DNA from: Pomphorhynchus laevis
Taxonomy: Eukaryota > Acanthocephala > Palaeacanthocephala > Echinorhynchida > Pomphorhynchidae
Length of the DNA stretch: 64,000 nucleotides
Assembly (NCBI GenBank): GCA_012934845.2
Contig: WNNJ02001899.1
Coordinates: 1 to 64,000 of the forward strand
Direction: 5' to 3'
Below the pieces are notes generated by a model that had not been told where the DNA came from, made no database searches, and worked only from the letters and a program-made list of their open reading frames with translations. Below are positions 10,124 through 20,699 of this stretch, piece by piece. The first letter of the stretch is position 1. Every line of letters starts with the position of its first letter. Position numbers and translations under genes: made by a program.

Positions 10124-10395
10124 AGCGAATGTCAATATGGCAAACCAGGCGTCTACCGCTTAAGGATCTAAGACAAGAAAAAAATACTGAAAAAAATACT
10201 GCTGTTTTCCTTCCTGCTCTGGCGATGCTTGCAAAATTTTTTAGGAGCAAATTTCGAGGTATTTAGACCCTGCGAAAATGACACGTGATTACGTGTGGGA
10301 ATAAGCTGTGCTCCTGTGCTAGTTTATGATAGAAGACAGTTTGAAAGAGTTATGAATAAATAACTGCACATCAAAAAAATTATACTCCAAAAGTT
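10124..10395 (-). repeat. Dispersed 0.25-kb repeat with promoter/tRNA-like features, copy 1
   Basis: Resembles 43490-43745 over about 200 bp in the same orientation, with exact blocks such as GTGTGGGAATAAGCT (10297-10311) and GGCGATGCTTGCA (10221-10233). Read on the minus strand, the second copy has TATAAATA where this one has TCTAAATA, followed by a stretch resembling a tRNA A box/anticodon arm (CTTAAGCGGTAGACGCC, 10146-10162). It may be a SINE or an element promoter. Whether the tRNA resemblance is real is unsure. Confidence 0.5.
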
Positions 10396-10530
10396 GGTTC
10401 GGCAGTATAACTAAACCAGAGATTTCTATAAATAAATGCAATCTTTTTCTTTTCTAGGTAATAATCACTAGAAGGTTTCCAGGAAATTTAAACCAGTGTT
10501 TCAAGGAAGCATGTTTTGCTTGCCAAGAAA

Positions 10531-11345
10531 GAGATAATTCTTCACTGGTCGGTTCGATATTATCCTCGTGTGGTTGTTTGAATCTTATCAGCGAAAAAAT
10601 CGGTGTGTGGTGGATTCGAATTGCGAATATTAGTTACCGCCCACACCAAATATAGAACACATTAATTGTGTAATTTGGTATATAAGCCAAATATAAACCA
10701 GCATTTCGGCGACAAGGAATCAGCAGAAGCAGTAAAAGGACCGAAACACGAAATGTAGGCGTGGGCTCACTGCTGATGAGGTCCACCCACGCTGATTGTA
10801 GTGTACAGTGATGCTGATAAGATTCAAACAACCACACGAGGATAATATCAAACCGACCAGTGAAGAATAGTGAATCGTGCAAGCAATATTCACAATAGTA
10901 AAAAGACAGCTTACGGTTTACTGTCCAGTGAAAATTTCGTATGAGAAGGAAATAAAAATCGGTGTGTGGTGGATTCGAATTGCGAATATTAGTTACCGCC
11001 CACACCAAATATAGAACACATTAATCGTGTAATTTGGTATATAAGCCAAAATAAACCAGCATTTCCGTGACAAGGAACAGCAAAATCAGTAACAGGACCG
11101 AAACACGAAATGTAGGCGTGCGCTCACTGCTGATGAGGTGTACCCACGCTGATTGTAGTGTACAGTGATGCTGATAGGATTCAAACAACCACACGAGGAT
11201 AATACCAAACCGACCAATGAAGAATAGCGGCTCGTGTAAGCAATATTCACAATAGTAAAAAGACAGCTCACGGTTTACTGTCCAGTGAACATTTTGTATA
11301 AGAACGGAATAAAAAATCGGTGTGGTAGATTCGAATTGCGAATCA
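10531..11345. repeat. 358-bp tandem repeat with 55-bp inverted flank
   Basis: The unit starting CGGTGTGTGGTGGATTCGAA begins at 10601 and recurs at 10960 and, truncated, at 11318, so the period is 358-359 bp. The units differ by a few per cent. The flank 10531-10591 is the reverse complement of 10812-10866 (GCTGATAAGATTCAAACAAC onward; one mismatch in 55), so the first unit is bounded by a fold-back. Each unit contains GGTGTG...CACACC, a short stem. Open frames inside are repeats of each other and are not taken as genes. Confidence 0.85.
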
Positions 11346-11769
11346 CAATAGTAAAGAGATAATTCTTTTTGTCAAATGAAAAATTTCCGATCATTGTCAG
11401 TAAGACATGTAATCTAATGTGACATGTATCGTATGATGCAGTATCACAAAAACTAAACTAGCCAAACAAATATAGGTAACATATTTCAGTCGTTCCTATA
11501 GATTAGCTTAATTTTGTTGTTTATAGCTGAGAAATTTTGTTGTTTACTCTATAGGGAGTAAACATTCACTTAAATAAGACCCCCACCAGCATATCTCGAT
11601 AGCTGCATTGAGTTTGAATTCCCTCTCTAAGGACAGGTTGATCTTGCGGCCCGTCTCTCTTGAGCGCCGTGTCCTTAGATATCTCCTTCAATCCTTTCCT
11701 TTTCAACTAGTACGACCAAGAACATTAAAAAATATATCCTCTTATAGCGGTAGAAAAAAGATTTTCTTT
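11346..11769. other. Non-coding stretch, nothing recognised
   Basis: No gene, RNA or repeat family is recognised. The first bases (ATTCGAATTGCGAATCACAATAG) are scrambled pieces of the adjacent tandem repeat, and AAAGAGATAATTCTT echoes 10529. 11590-11710 has higher G+C and may belong to the unassigned coding-like block that follows. Confidence 0.5.
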
Positions 11770-12345
11770 TGTTTTATGTACACAGATCAAAAAACCTCTG
11801 TTTACGTTCTTTCTTCTTAGAGGCTGGTGGCTTATTGTTCTGTGTTCTGATTGCCAGCTGATCCCGAGAGGAATAGGCATGCTGGGTGTACTGTTGAAAA
11901 TGTAAGGGCCTATTGAGATCCAGACCTATTCGTCTGGCAAAGTCCACCTCCACCCCAGTCACACGAGGCAACTGGGGTGCAACTGCTTGCCAGCCGTGCG
12001 TGACAGCCATGTAGATTGTCACTACACGGCGGAAGATGAGCTGGAACCATTCATTTGCCACATTAAATTCCAGGTCTTCTTCTGACAGCTTTTAGCATGC
12101 CTAGGTATGCGGCTAGTTCATGATTGTCTCTTGCTTTCGCTTTTGGGTTGTTTAATGCAGATTCGACTTGCAATGAGCTCCTTGGTATCTTCTCTTGTGA
12201 AGTTGTTTTCGATTACCGATGTCATTGTTACATCAGGAGTCGGTTGAACCTTGCTACTCTGAAGGTCGTGTACGTTCTTTTCAAGACGTGCTATAGCATG
12301 AATCATCTGCTCCAACATTTGAGATTGTTGTTCAGGAAGCATTGA
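11770..12345 (-). other. Unassigned coding-like remnants
   Basis: Two minus-strand open stretches: 11774-12061 (95 codons, MANEWFQLIFRRVVTIYMAV start, basic KKKERKQR end) and 12118-12342 (74 codons, with a short amphipathic helix MLEQMIHAIARLEKNVHDL that could form a coiled coil). They are in different frames. The composition is coding-like, but I recognise no family. It may be an old mobile-element gene. No function is proposed. Confidence 0.25.
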
Positions 12346-12790
12346 TCAACTCCGCCGTTCGAGTGATCTTTCGTCTCCGTCATTTTGACCACACATCCAC
12401 ATATTTTGCCCAACTCTCCTGGCCCACCATCCACATCCGCATCAAACTCCGCCTTCTTCTCTTAACTTTTCGTCTCATCGCTATCGGCTCTCCATCGTTC
12501 ATCAACCTTCCTTTCTTAGACGACACTCTCCCCACCTCGCTATCGCTGCGTTCCCGTCATACCCTCTTACTCCACGTTCCCAATTACTCCAACAACTATG
12601 GTCTCCGATCCTTCCTCGTCGCCGCCTCACTCGCCTGGAATCAACTCCCTCTCGACGTCCGCCGCGCCCCCTCCTTTATCACATTCAAACACCTCCTCCG
12701 TTCACACCTTCTCGACACATGATTTACATTTTTGTTTTGTTGTGGTCATGTAAGCGTGCGCTGGCACGCATTTGCCACGTTAAAATAAAT
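12342..12790 (+). mobile_element. LINE F-like 3' end, 5'-truncated
   Basis: The C-terminus of a CR1/L2-type ORF2 (open 12342-12722) followed by a short 3' UTR to about 12790. Blocks: NSAVRVIFRLRHFDHTSTY, LLLHVPNYS, AASLAWNQLPLDVRRAPSF and FKHLLRSHLLDT at the stop. LLLHVPNYS also occurs in LINE F at about 39255-39280 (minus), so both belong to one family or close sisters. The fragment is uninterrupted but lacks RT and endonuclease, so it is a 5'-truncated insertion. G+C-rich coding against AT-rich flanks. Confidence 0.75.
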
Positions 12791-12920
12791 CTTTTTTATT
12801 TAATTCAAGAGTTACTTTAAATATTTTTAATTAACAAAATATTTATAAAATATTGACAAAATATTAATTTTTTTTGAGTTATTGTATAATATTTAATAAA
12901 AAATTTATGATTTTTTTAAT
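12790..12920 (-). repeat. Dispersed AT-rich repeat, copy 3
   Basis: Contains AATTCAAGAGTTACTTTAAA and TTAATTAACAAAATATTTAT, the same order as in the copy at 25165-25220 and the reverse of the order at 7340-7440. Non-coding. Confidence 0.5.
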
Positions 12921-13010
12921 AATATTATTTTTTGTAAAAGAACAAAATTTCGTTAAGATTTACATCCAAATTTAATCATATCATCTTTTGAGTCTTCAAG
13001 TATTGGTCTG

Positions 13011-13580
13011 CTATATACTCTCAGATCGATCGTCTGTCCTGAACTTGTCCCCCAAGCGGCGATTCCGGAGTGCCTCCAGTTCTTCGGTAGTGAATCCTGC
13101 ATTTCTGGTCGACTGAATAATGCAAATTGATGCTGACTTTGCGATTCGAATACTGATTGTCAGTCTGAGTTTTGAAATGATATCAACGTACTTACGTCTG
13201 GTTGTCCGTGATTTTCGAGATGCAATCGCTTTTAGTAGTTTATCGCTTTCACCACTAATTCCACTAGAGGAAGAGAAAATTAAGGGGATGAAGTTTGATC
13301 CTTTAAGATGTACCCTTTTAGCATTTTTTGAACGCTTTCGGTTGCTGTGAAAATCAAAACACTGCTGAGGAGTCCTAGATGCGTTAGATGGAGCAAGAGC
13401 GTTAAAAACGCGTATATCCAAGTATGTACGCTCCATTTCGCTTCCAGAAAGTTCCCTGAAAATAACATCTAATTGGGCATTGTTTTCTCGAGTTGTTGCT
13501 TTGTTTTCTAAAATGACTCCGTCATCCAGTGTCTGTAGAATAGGTTCGATTTGAACTGACGTACAAGTTGGAGAGAGCAT
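13011..13580 (-). pseudogene. REL-1 copy c restriction-like endonuclease
   Basis: The endonuclease and C-terminus of REL-1: SVQIEPILQTLDDGVILEN, then ATTRENNAQLDVIF (first catalytic Asp) and ERTYLDIRVFNALAPSNAS (second, in D-x-R-V-F-N). The tail has DFHSNRKRSKNAKRVH. Each block matches copies b, d and e. It is cut from the upstream zinc cluster by a frame change at about 13500-13580. Confidence 0.75.
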
Positions 13581-13852
13581 ATTCGCGACGGTGTTTCAGA
13601 TGCAGTTGTGACGTGAGATTGGTGCACCGCCATGGGGCACGATAAACAATGTCTTATTGATGACGGAGCTCCACATTTACATTGGTTCGTGTGTTTTTGT
13701 GTCAAATCGTATCTCGCGGCTATCGCGTTGATAGAATCATCCTTACACAAATGATATCCTAAATATTCAAGTGGACGTGCATTTAACCAGCTAGAAGCTG
13801 GTTTTATAGACGCGTGATTTAGGCATTCAACATATTTTCTTGGCATTCCCAT
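13508..13852 (-). pseudogene. REL-1 copy c zinc-cluster fragment
   Basis: Shows NARPLEYLGYHLCKDDSINAIAARYDL and then the zinc cluster CKCGAPSSIRHCLSC. Where other copies have RHNAIRD this one has degenerated. It overlaps the endonuclease fragment in another frame, marking a frameshift between them. Confidence 0.7.
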
Positions 13853-14177
13853 TCGTAACTGGATGGATGTTTCACTCTTCTGTGCCCGTATGTTATCAAT
13901 TATCGCTGATTGGGCTGATCTTTATGGCCGGTATGTCATTGATATATTCTTGGAAGGGTTTACAGAGCGTAAGAGATCGTTCATATTGCCGTCGAATCTG
14001 TCTACAAGGGTTCGTAATTCCAAGTATTCCCATTTATGTTGAAATTTCGATAACTTCCCGTAGGTCATCATCGATATTGTCGAGTCCGATTAATTTTGGG
14101 AGTAGGCGGTTTCAAATCGATAATTCTAGAACATTGAACCAATCAGAGTTGCAAGGTGTCGTTCTCTGCAAAAATGA

Positions 14178-14417
14178 CTATCTAGCTTGTAGTGATATAG
14201 TTTGAGCCACATATGACACATGAGGATCGACTACTGCCACAGTAGCAAGCCCATCGACTAAAGCAGACAGTTCCTCAGCTTTTTTACACACGTTTTCTTG
14301 AACGAACTCTGCAGATCCGATTGGTGAGCCAAATATGATTAATTCAGATTTACATATACTTATTTCAGTGTGTGAGAAGAGTCGCTTAGCTGATTCCAGG
14401 GATTCATCAAAGGCCAA
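14178..14417 (-). pseudogene. REL-1 copy c post-RT (thumb) fragment
   Basis: Contains KSELIIFGSPIGSAEFVQENV and VAVVDPHVSYVAQTISLQ, equivalent to ILGSPVGSLEYEQ and KIDPQVAFTGLTRAIQ of copy a. The region 13853-14177 between this and the zinc cluster has no long open frame but is presumed to be the decayed remainder. Confidence 0.65.
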
Positions 14418-14531
14418 TATCTTACATTTTGGTGCATTTTGGAAAAACCCATATCCGGGACCTATTGCTTTTATAAGATTCTATAATTTGTATAAATCGT
14501 TAGGGCGGCCTATAAAATTAGCATCGTCAGC

Positions 14532-15320
14532 TTACCATATGGATTCAACATGAGGAAGCTTCTGTTTCAAAATATCGATAATTGATACTGTTGCTAGGGC
14601 GTAAATTGACATTGCTAGATGATCATCCTGGGTGATCCCATCCTCTGCGCTCAAGCTGTCGCCACATAAACCAAGTAGAGTTGGACACCCGTAGAGATTT
14701 GAAGCAGTAATACTTAAAGAGGGACATAAAACCCGGATGTTATGTAACATCTTTATTCGGTTGAGGCAATTGAAAGTATTGCTCGCGTCAATAGTAAGGA
14801 TAGCTGAGCTAGTGTTCTCCAAAATTCGGGATCTGATGCGATGAATAACGTAATCAATACCCGACTTCTGACCTGCACATAATTGTTTGCACCCACACAC
14901 TGCTTGAATTTCGTGGGTGATCACATTCAAAATTGCCTTGCAAATAATCCTTCTAGCCACATCCCCTATTCCGATCGGACGAATACCAGGATTCTTGTCC
15001 AAGGGGATGAGTCTGCTAGTGGTCAGTTCACGTAGGCTGTAAGGATCCATGTCGGTTGATGATATACGTATTGCCGTTTTGGCTAGAGCATTTGCAAGTC
15101 GCGTTGATTGTTCTTCATGTTTCTGAAGCATGTTATACCATGCAGCGGCATCAAGTGCTGAAGGTCCAGCGGATCCATGTATACGTGAGGCAGTTTCGAT
15201 GATGGTACAACTGTTCAATCGATCTAATCGAAATAAAATGTCTTTTTGAGAGGTAGTGAAATTTATGTCCAGTAATGCACTTTGATGAAGCATTAATGCT
15301 TTTAAATGTTTTTCAATCAA
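14532..15320 (-). pseudogene. REL-1 copy c reverse transcriptase
   Basis: An open RT segment of 262 codons: GPSALDAAAWYNMLQKHEEQ near the start, FTTSQ-type region, SRLIPLDKNPGIRPIGIGDV (RT finger block), VCGCKQLCAGQKSGIDYVIH, motif A AILTIDASNTFNCLNRIK with catalytic Asp, and motif B EDGITQDDHLAMSIYALA. Motif C (YLDD/ADD type) lies beyond the end of the frame and is not preserved here. G-I-x-P-I-G-x-G typifies the R2-like group. Confidence 0.75.
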
Positions 15321-15347
15321 TATTTCTTTGACAGTTTTATTTCCAAT

Positions 15348-16106
15348 TTAAGATTCTAAAGGAAGCATCCCTCCAATAGAGTCACATTTGTCTAATATCC
15401 TCATTGCTTGGGTTGTACGGCCATTTTTCATAGATCGGATAAATTGTTGCTTCCGTGAGCTTTGACGCGGTTTTAAAAATCGAATCGACATTTGCAAATT
15501 ATGAGCTTTATTGTATAGCTTATTGTATTGCTTTTCATTCCAGAGTTTTAGTCGACGAGCCAGTATTCGTATTCTTGTTGAGGCATTCATGTAACCATCT
15601 TTCTGAAGAATTAGCTGAGGCAAAACGATAGTGCCCTTTAGAATTTCGGCAGTGGGAGCCGTTATGGTTGAGAAAACCTCATAAAAAGAAGCCAGTATAG
15701 AAATAAATTGTGAGCTCTCTTTGCATCCCGGAAGGCTGAAGAGGTTGGGCCTATATTTAATCACTTCATTGAATATACTGTCAATTGATTCGTGTGAGCT
15801 TATTATTTCCGGAGTGATATGTGTTGGATTGATCAGATGTACGATGCGAGATATTCCATTGGGGTTTTGAGAAAGTGAATTTGGCGAGTGGTCATGATCA
15901 ATCTGCTTGTTTATACACTTAGTGGCTCGGCAATTATTACATGATCTGTTAGCCTTAGCACATCTGCATCTTCTACATTTGGAAGCTGACCCATTGCAGT
16001 TACAGCAAGGAATGCTATCAGCCATCCTGCCACGAGCCTTTGCCACGAAGGACACCTGACGACATGTGTTAAAGCTGGAAGATTGTAAGTAGTTTATTAT
16101 TATCAA
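15348..16106 (-). pseudogene. REL-1 copy c N-terminal Cys-rich domain
   Basis: 252 codons. The likely true start is Met28 (MADSIPCC), because residues 1-27 show no conserved block. Residues 34-64 hold nine cysteines in a C-x-C / C-x2-C arrangement (CRRCRCAKANRSCNNC), probably a nucleic-acid-binding zinc cluster. The rest (IRILARRLKLWNEKQYNKLY, basic) leads into the RT. It ends in a stop at 15348 some 28 bases before the RT frame, so the ORF is split. Confidence 0.65.
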
Positions 16107-16211
16107 GAATCACGATTGTATGTTATTTATCTCGAACTTTTTGAGATTGTAAGAATTTATAATAACCAAGACTTTTAAACTCAAACAATTTATGATTATG
16201 TAAATTTATAT

Positions 16212-16347
16212 TATTTATTACAAGACTTTGACACATAAAGAGTCATTTTGTCTGATCACAATATTAAGAAAAGAAAAAAAGAAAGAAAAAAAAGTAAGAA
16301 AAAAAAGAAAGAAAAAAGTAGTTCAGCAATAATAAATTGTCACATAT
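16212..16347 (-). repeat. LINE B 3' UTR, displaced by LINE A insertion
   Basis: Matches 6563-6657 (the 3' UTR of LINE B copy 2) from TTATTACAAGACTTTGACAC through the A/G-rich tract to AATAAATTGTCACATAT. Here the A/G tract is longer. The sequence that should adjoin it, TAGTTATATATTTCCTGC, is found at 20847-20864, on the other side of LINE A. Confidence 0.8.
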
Positions 16348-16448
16348 TATTATTATTATTATTAAATACAACAGCAGCAAAAGAGCGTAGAGCTCGTACA
16401 GGCTGGGTACAGGGTTAAAAAAAATATATCAATGAAAATCCGATTGTT

Positions 16449-19205
16449 TTAAGTTAGTACATTCTTCAGATTTCTCTTGAAGGACAAAATACTGGAGGCC
16501 GAAACCACTTGACTTGGTAGCTTATTCCAGCTTTTCCACGTTCGGTTGACAATTGTGTTAAATCTTCTTCGTGGACGAATGTGGGTCTTTAACGTGAGGT
16601 GATGTCCCCTCAATCTGTTTGAATTTCGAAGTTCGAACAGTTTGCGACAAACATGTTCCCTCTGCCCTTTTTGAACATTAAGCGCTGTCCACACAAACAT
16701 TAAATCAGATGACTTTAAAGATTTCTTCACTGTGGTCACACCAAGTGCGTGAAGTCGAAAAATGAATGAGAGCTTGCGTTGGCTGGGTACAAGATGTGTG
16801 GCCTTGCGTAATATGGATTCGTACATGTTCATCTCTGTCGTAGTTTGAGGGTGACAGGCAGGTGAAGCGTATCTCATTAAAGATAAGACATAAGCATTGT
16901 AAATTAACTTAAAACTGGATGCGTCAAGCTGGCCAATGGTCCTTCTAATAAGTCCTAAAATTCGACGGCATTTAGCAACTGTGTGACTGGTATGTGGGAT
17001 GGTCGATAAGCTTCTATTTACGATCACTCCAAGGTCTTGAAATTGGAGAACTGTTTCAATTTCTCTTCCGTCAATGGTATATGATGAATTGATGTGTAGA
17101 TGTCCGATACGCATATGTTTTGACTTATCGGGGTTTAATACCAGTCCCCGTTGATTACACCATACCTTAATATTATCAATGTCTCTCTGGAGTATCATTG
17201 GATCTCGGCTATCGATTATTGGTCGCCAAATTTTCAAGTCGTCGGCATATAAACCACATGGACTCGAAATAGCTGTAGTAAGCTCGTTGATGTAAATAAT
17301 GAAGAGCAATGGACTGAGTACCGATCCCTGAGGAACACCGCGTCCAGGATTTCTTGTTTTTGACATTTGTTTATTAGCCAATACAGTAATCTTCCGATTT
17401 CTAAGGAAGGAGTTAATCCAATTAAGGAGGGTTCCTCTGATGCCGTACTGTTCCAGCGTAATAAGGAGGACATCATAGTATATCCGATCAAATGCTTTGC
17501 TGAGGTCGAAAAACAAGACATCAACACTAACTCCAGCCTCGGCATATCTGGTCCAATCACTCCTCGCAAGTATGAGGTTTGTGACAGTAGATCTTCCTGG
17601 GCGGAAACCATGCTGGTTGTCGCAGAGTACTTGGTTATCTTCTAGGTGCCCGATGATTCGTTTAAAAAGCAGTTTCTCTAGCACTTTACAAGCAACGCAG
17701 GTAAGGCTTATGGGCCGATAGTTGCTTGCTAGATTACGGTCGCCTTTTTTGTAGAGAGGTCGGATTATAGAACATTTCCAATCTGATGGTATACAGCCTG
17801 TTGACAAGGAGAAATCGAATATGGTGTGTAAAGGTTCATATATTACTGGTGCAAGTTCCCGAAGAAGAATTGGAGGAATATTGTCTGGTCCTGCCGCAAT
17901 TGATCGTGGTAGCTTTAGAAGTTCGTTAAGAACCTCAAATTTATCAAATGGAGTAAATTCGTAACACGGATATTGAGCAGTGGAGAATCTGGGGCAATAC
18001 TGACAGGTAGGACTCTCTAGCGTGAATTGATCTAGGAAAATATTGGCAATTGCTTTGTCATCAGATGTGAGCTCACCGGTTTCCATAAATATAGAGTTAA
18101 TCTCAGACGTAGTTGATTTTAATGAGCTGATATGTTTAAACAATTTACTGGGATATCTTTTTGATGATCGACAAAGATTGGAAACGAAGCACCTGCGTTT
18201 CTGACGTTTGAGTGCCGTAACTTGATTTCGTAATTCCTTGTAATCGATCCAAGAACAATTCTGTTCTTTAAATTTTTTGTAAATTTTGTCTCTTGTCTTA
18301 ATCATTTGTTTAATCTGCGAGTCAAACCAAATGGGAGTTTTGTGGGATGTGCGCTGACGTTTTAAAGGGGAGAAGTAATTTAGAGCATTGATCAAAGTAG
18401 ATTTGAAATTTTCCCAGCACTGATCGATGCCAATTTCATATGGATTAGGCCATTGAATGTTTCGAATAGCTTGCGTCATACTTGCGAAATTCGCTTTGAA
18501 GGGATTCAATTCGGGTTTTGCCGAGGGGGCTGTTCTAAAGAGACTGACAGAAAGCGCCAGCCTAATGACACAATGATCACTGTGGCCAATAGGGGGGCTG
18601 AGAGAGATTTCATCAATTGTGGGTTCCCCTCGTGATAAGCAGAGGTCTAAAATGGCAGATGATTGCTTCCTCCTTCTAGTGGGTTCGTGAATATGCTGGG
18701 TTAGATTGAGATCGTTGAACGTATCAAGGAGATTGGATGATTCAACATCACAACCATGTGTCGAAGTATATAGGTCCCAATTGACATGAGGCATATTGAA
18801 GTCTCCTAGGATAATGATCGGTGATAAGCTTGTTAGGTGATGTCGTAAAGAGATGTCAATCTTTTCAGTTGCGGAGCGCGGAGATCGGTAAAATAAACCG
18901 ATTTTTAGTTTCTGTCTATCAGGAGAAGATACTGTTGCCCACAGATATTCGTTGTATGAATCATCTGATACAATGCTGTGCTCGATGATGGTTAACGGTT
19001 GCTTGACGTATAATATAACTCCACCTCCTTTTGAGGCGGTTCGATCCGATCGTATAACAAAGTAGCCTGGGATTGAGATTTCATTATCAGATATATCGTT
19101 GTTAAGCCAGGTTTCACTCAATGATATGATGTTTGTGTTCATTGAATTAACGAGACACAATATTTCGTCAAATTTGTTGTACATGCTTAAACAGTTAGAG
19201 TACAT
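16449..19205 (-). CDS. LINE A ORF2: APE endonuclease-reverse transcriptase (918 aa)
   Basis: An intact ORF2 polyprotein for target-primed reverse transcription. Residues 1-220 form the APE endonuclease: SETWLN near residue 30, GDFN at 134-137, SDHC at 209-212. A basic linker follows (residues 270-340). RT covers about 430-700, with PLYKKGDRN, NYRPISL, QHGFRPGRS, FFDLSKAFDRI (motif A), GRGVPQGSVLSPLLF (motif B) and YADD at 652-655 (motif C). The C-terminal region ends in WKSWNKLP...SFKRNLKN. The endonuclease fold begins almost at Met1, and the frame stays open upstream into the end of ORF1 without another ATG, so translation might begin by reinitiation. The length suits CR1/L2/Jockey-type LINEs. 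Clade assignment below that level is inference. Confidence 0.92.
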   Translation of the reverse strand: MYSNCLSMYNKFDEILCLVNSMNTNIISLSETWLNNDISDNEISIPGYFVIRSDRTASKGGGVILYVKQPLTIIEHSIVSDDSYNEYLWATVSSPDRQKLKIGLFYRSPRSATEKIDISLRHHLTSLSPIIILGDFNMPHVNWDLYTSTHGCDVESSNLLDTFNDLNLTQHIHEPTRRRKQSSAILDLCLSRGEPTIDEISLSPPIGHSDHCVIRLALSVSLFRTAPSAKPELNPFKANFASMTQAIRNIQWPNPYEIGIDQCWENFKSTLINALNYFSPLKRQRTSHKTPIWFDSQIKQMIKTRDKIYKKFKEQNCSWIDYKELRNQVTALKRQKRRCFVSNLCRSSKRYPSKLFKHISSLKSTTSEINSIFMETGELTSDDKAIANIFLDQFTLESPTCQYCPRFSTAQYPCYEFTPFDKFEVLNELLKLPRSIAAGPDNIPPILLRELAPVIYEPLHTIFDFSLSTGCIPSDWKCSIIRPLYKKGDRNLASNYRPISLTCVACKVLEKLLFKRIIGHLEDNQVLCDNQHGFRPGRSTVTNLILARSDWTRYAEAGVSVDVLFFDLSKAFDRIYYDVLLITLEQYGIRGTLLNWINSFLRNRKITVLANKQMSKTRNPGRGVPQGSVLSPLLFIIYINELTTAISSPCGLYADDLKIWRPIIDSRDPMILQRDIDNIKVWCNQRGLVLNPDKSKHMRIGHLHINSSYTIDGREIETVLQFQDLGVIVNRSLSTIPHTSHTVAKCRRILGLIRRTIGQLDASSFKLIYNAYVLSLMRYASPACHPQTTTEMNMYESILRKATHLVPSQRKLSFIFRLHALGVTTVKKSLKSSDLMFVWTALNVQKGQREHVCRKLFELRNSNRLRGHHLTLKTHIRPRRRFNTIVNRTWKSWNKLPSQVVSASSILSFKRNLKNVLT

Positions 19206-19276
19206 GATGGAAATATTATTTTGAGAGTAACGGCAGTCGTGTGGTGTCTCTGTTGGTGTTGAAATTGGATTGATGT

Positions 19277-20521
19277 TTACGTGGTGGATGCACGAATCTG
19301 TGCGGCGGAGAGTGTCGATGGAACGCTTAGACGGATTCCGAGGCTGAATCGCGTATTTACCCTTCGCCGCACAACTTGAAAATTTTTCACAATTAGATTT
19401 TTTTCACCGTTTTGAATTCTTTGTTGAAGCTCTTTCCTTGCCGATTTCAATCTGTTTCTATCTTCAGTGCTGAGGTCAGGTAGAAGTCTGATACTGGAGC
19501 CCCTTAACTTAAAGGAATTCTTGATGATTTGCTTACTAGTCTCGGGGCTATCAACAACAACTTTCAAAAGCCTTGGTTTGGTACTATCTTGTTTCTTCAC
19601 AATGCGAAAGAGGTGTATTACCTGTCTATTTTGTTCGACTGATATTTCTGTTGGGAGAACAGTTGAAAGAACTTGCTTTACTGAATCAACATCATGTTTA
19701 ATCCGGATGAGACTGTTTGGACTCGGTGATTCATTTAAATTTACAATGATAAAACATTTATCCCGATCGAATGTTCGGCGTTTATGTCGTTTAGGCTCAG
19801 ATAGAATAGGTATATTGGGGTTATCAGTGTTGTTTACAGTGGATTTGGTATGATTTATCATTTGTTTTAGTGTTCCATCCATTTTATATAGACTATGGGT
19901 TGTTTGAGGACAATAAAAAGTTGGGAGTGCTGTGTGATGTGGTGCTTCTGTGTTTGTTTCCGGCCTTGGATGTGTTTTCTGAGTGATATGGAATGTTTGT
20001 TTCTGTGTATCCTTGTGAGAAATGATGGAATTCTCTAGATTTGACGAATCCAGGAAATCGGATTTAAGGTTAGATAAGGAAGTTTCAAGGGTTGTTGCCT
20101 TTACGATTCGCGATCTTGCATGTCCTCGTGTCCAAACTCGAGTAGGGGTAGATTTCCGGAATGTTGAAGTATCAGATGTTGCCGTTATGTTGATCGGAGC
20201 GATTTCATTGTCTAGTGAAGGTACTGTATCTTGCTCGAATACTTCACATGTATAAGGGATATCTGATCGTAATGGTTTATCAGTGTATTCGGTTAGTGAG
20301 CGTAGATCGTTAATAGTCTTATTTAAATTTGCAATTGCAAGAGCTGCACAGAAACCACAATAGAAATTGCGACTCGTCATTGTTTGAGAACTGTCTGAGG
20401 GGAAGCTTACTTTGGTCCATATCGTGCAGCCGTGAGAGTCACATGCCACTTCATTATCTGCGTACCTAACCGACTTTGTTGTATTGTTGTGTTTCGCTTG
20501 CTTGTTGGTCTTCTTTGTCAT
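19277..20521 (-). CDS. LINE A ORF1: PHD-like zinc-finger RNA-binding protein (414 aa)
   Basis: An intact ORF1. Residues 24-60 hold a PHD-like pattern: VACDSHGCTIW then FYCGFCAAL, shared by ORF1 of LINEs B, E and F here. A helical segment with NLNKTINDLRSL follows. The middle is Ser/Thr-rich and low complexity. The C-terminal part (DRDKCFIIVNLNESPSP, RLLKVVVDSPE, LLPDLSTEDR, NFQVVRRR) matches the second ORF1 fragment of LINE B and is probably the RNA-binding part that coats LINE RNA. It ends 71 bases before ORF2's first ATG. Function is by analogy with CR1-type ORF1. Confidence 0.85.
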   Translation of the reverse strand: MTKKTNKQAKHNNTTKSVRYADNEVACDSHGCTIWTKVSFPSDSSQTMTSRNFYCGFCAALAIANLNKTINDLRSLTEYTDKPLRSDIPYTCEVFEQDTVPSLDNEIAPINITATSDTSTFRKSTPTRVWTRGHARSRIVKATTLETSLSNLKSDFLDSSNLENSIISHKDTQKQTFHITQKTHPRPETNTEAPHHTALPTFYCPQTTHSLYKMDGTLKQMINHTKSTVNNTDNPNIPILSEPKRHKRRTFDRDKCFIIVNLNESPSPNSLIRIKHDVDSVKQVLSTVLPTEISVEQNRQVIHLFRIVKKQDSTKPRLLKVVVDSPETSKQIIKNSFKLRGSSIRLLPDLSTEDRNRLKSARKELQQRIQNGEKNLIVKNFQVVRRRVNTRFSLGIRLSVPSTLSAAQIRASTT

Positions 20522-20699
20522 ATTTTTGTCATATAATGTGATATTGTACTGGAATTCAAATTTCCATCAATTTTTCAAACGGAAAATTCGTTATTGAATA
20601 ATGGATCCGACCAACAGATTTCGTTTATTGCGGTATCAATGGAATTTGATTTAAATTTAAATTTTGAGTTTTAAATTGTAAGAACTTTATATAATCAAG

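Larger units (their letters stand above)
12921..16200 (-). mobile_element. REL-1 LINE copy c, nearly full length, broken
   Basis: The most complete REL-1 copy, on the minus strand. In element order: 5' UTR (about 16107-16200), Cys-rich N-terminus (16020-15900), linker, RT (15320-14532 plus shifted remnants to about 14178), thumb region, zinc cluster (13680-13600), restriction-like endonuclease (13580-13250), C-terminus to 13011, and 3' UTR. At least four frame breaks divide the single ORF. It supplies the order of domains used for copies a, b, d and e. Confidence 0.8.

Noticed and set aside
10634-11271. Minus-strand open frames as genes
   Set aside because: They are the same frame repeated in a 358-bp tandem repeat, with no protein motif.
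12118-12342. Assigning the MLPEQQSQMLEQ reading frame to a named element or capsid-type protein
   Set aside because: Only a coiled-coil-like helix is visible; no diagnostic motif supports a family name.
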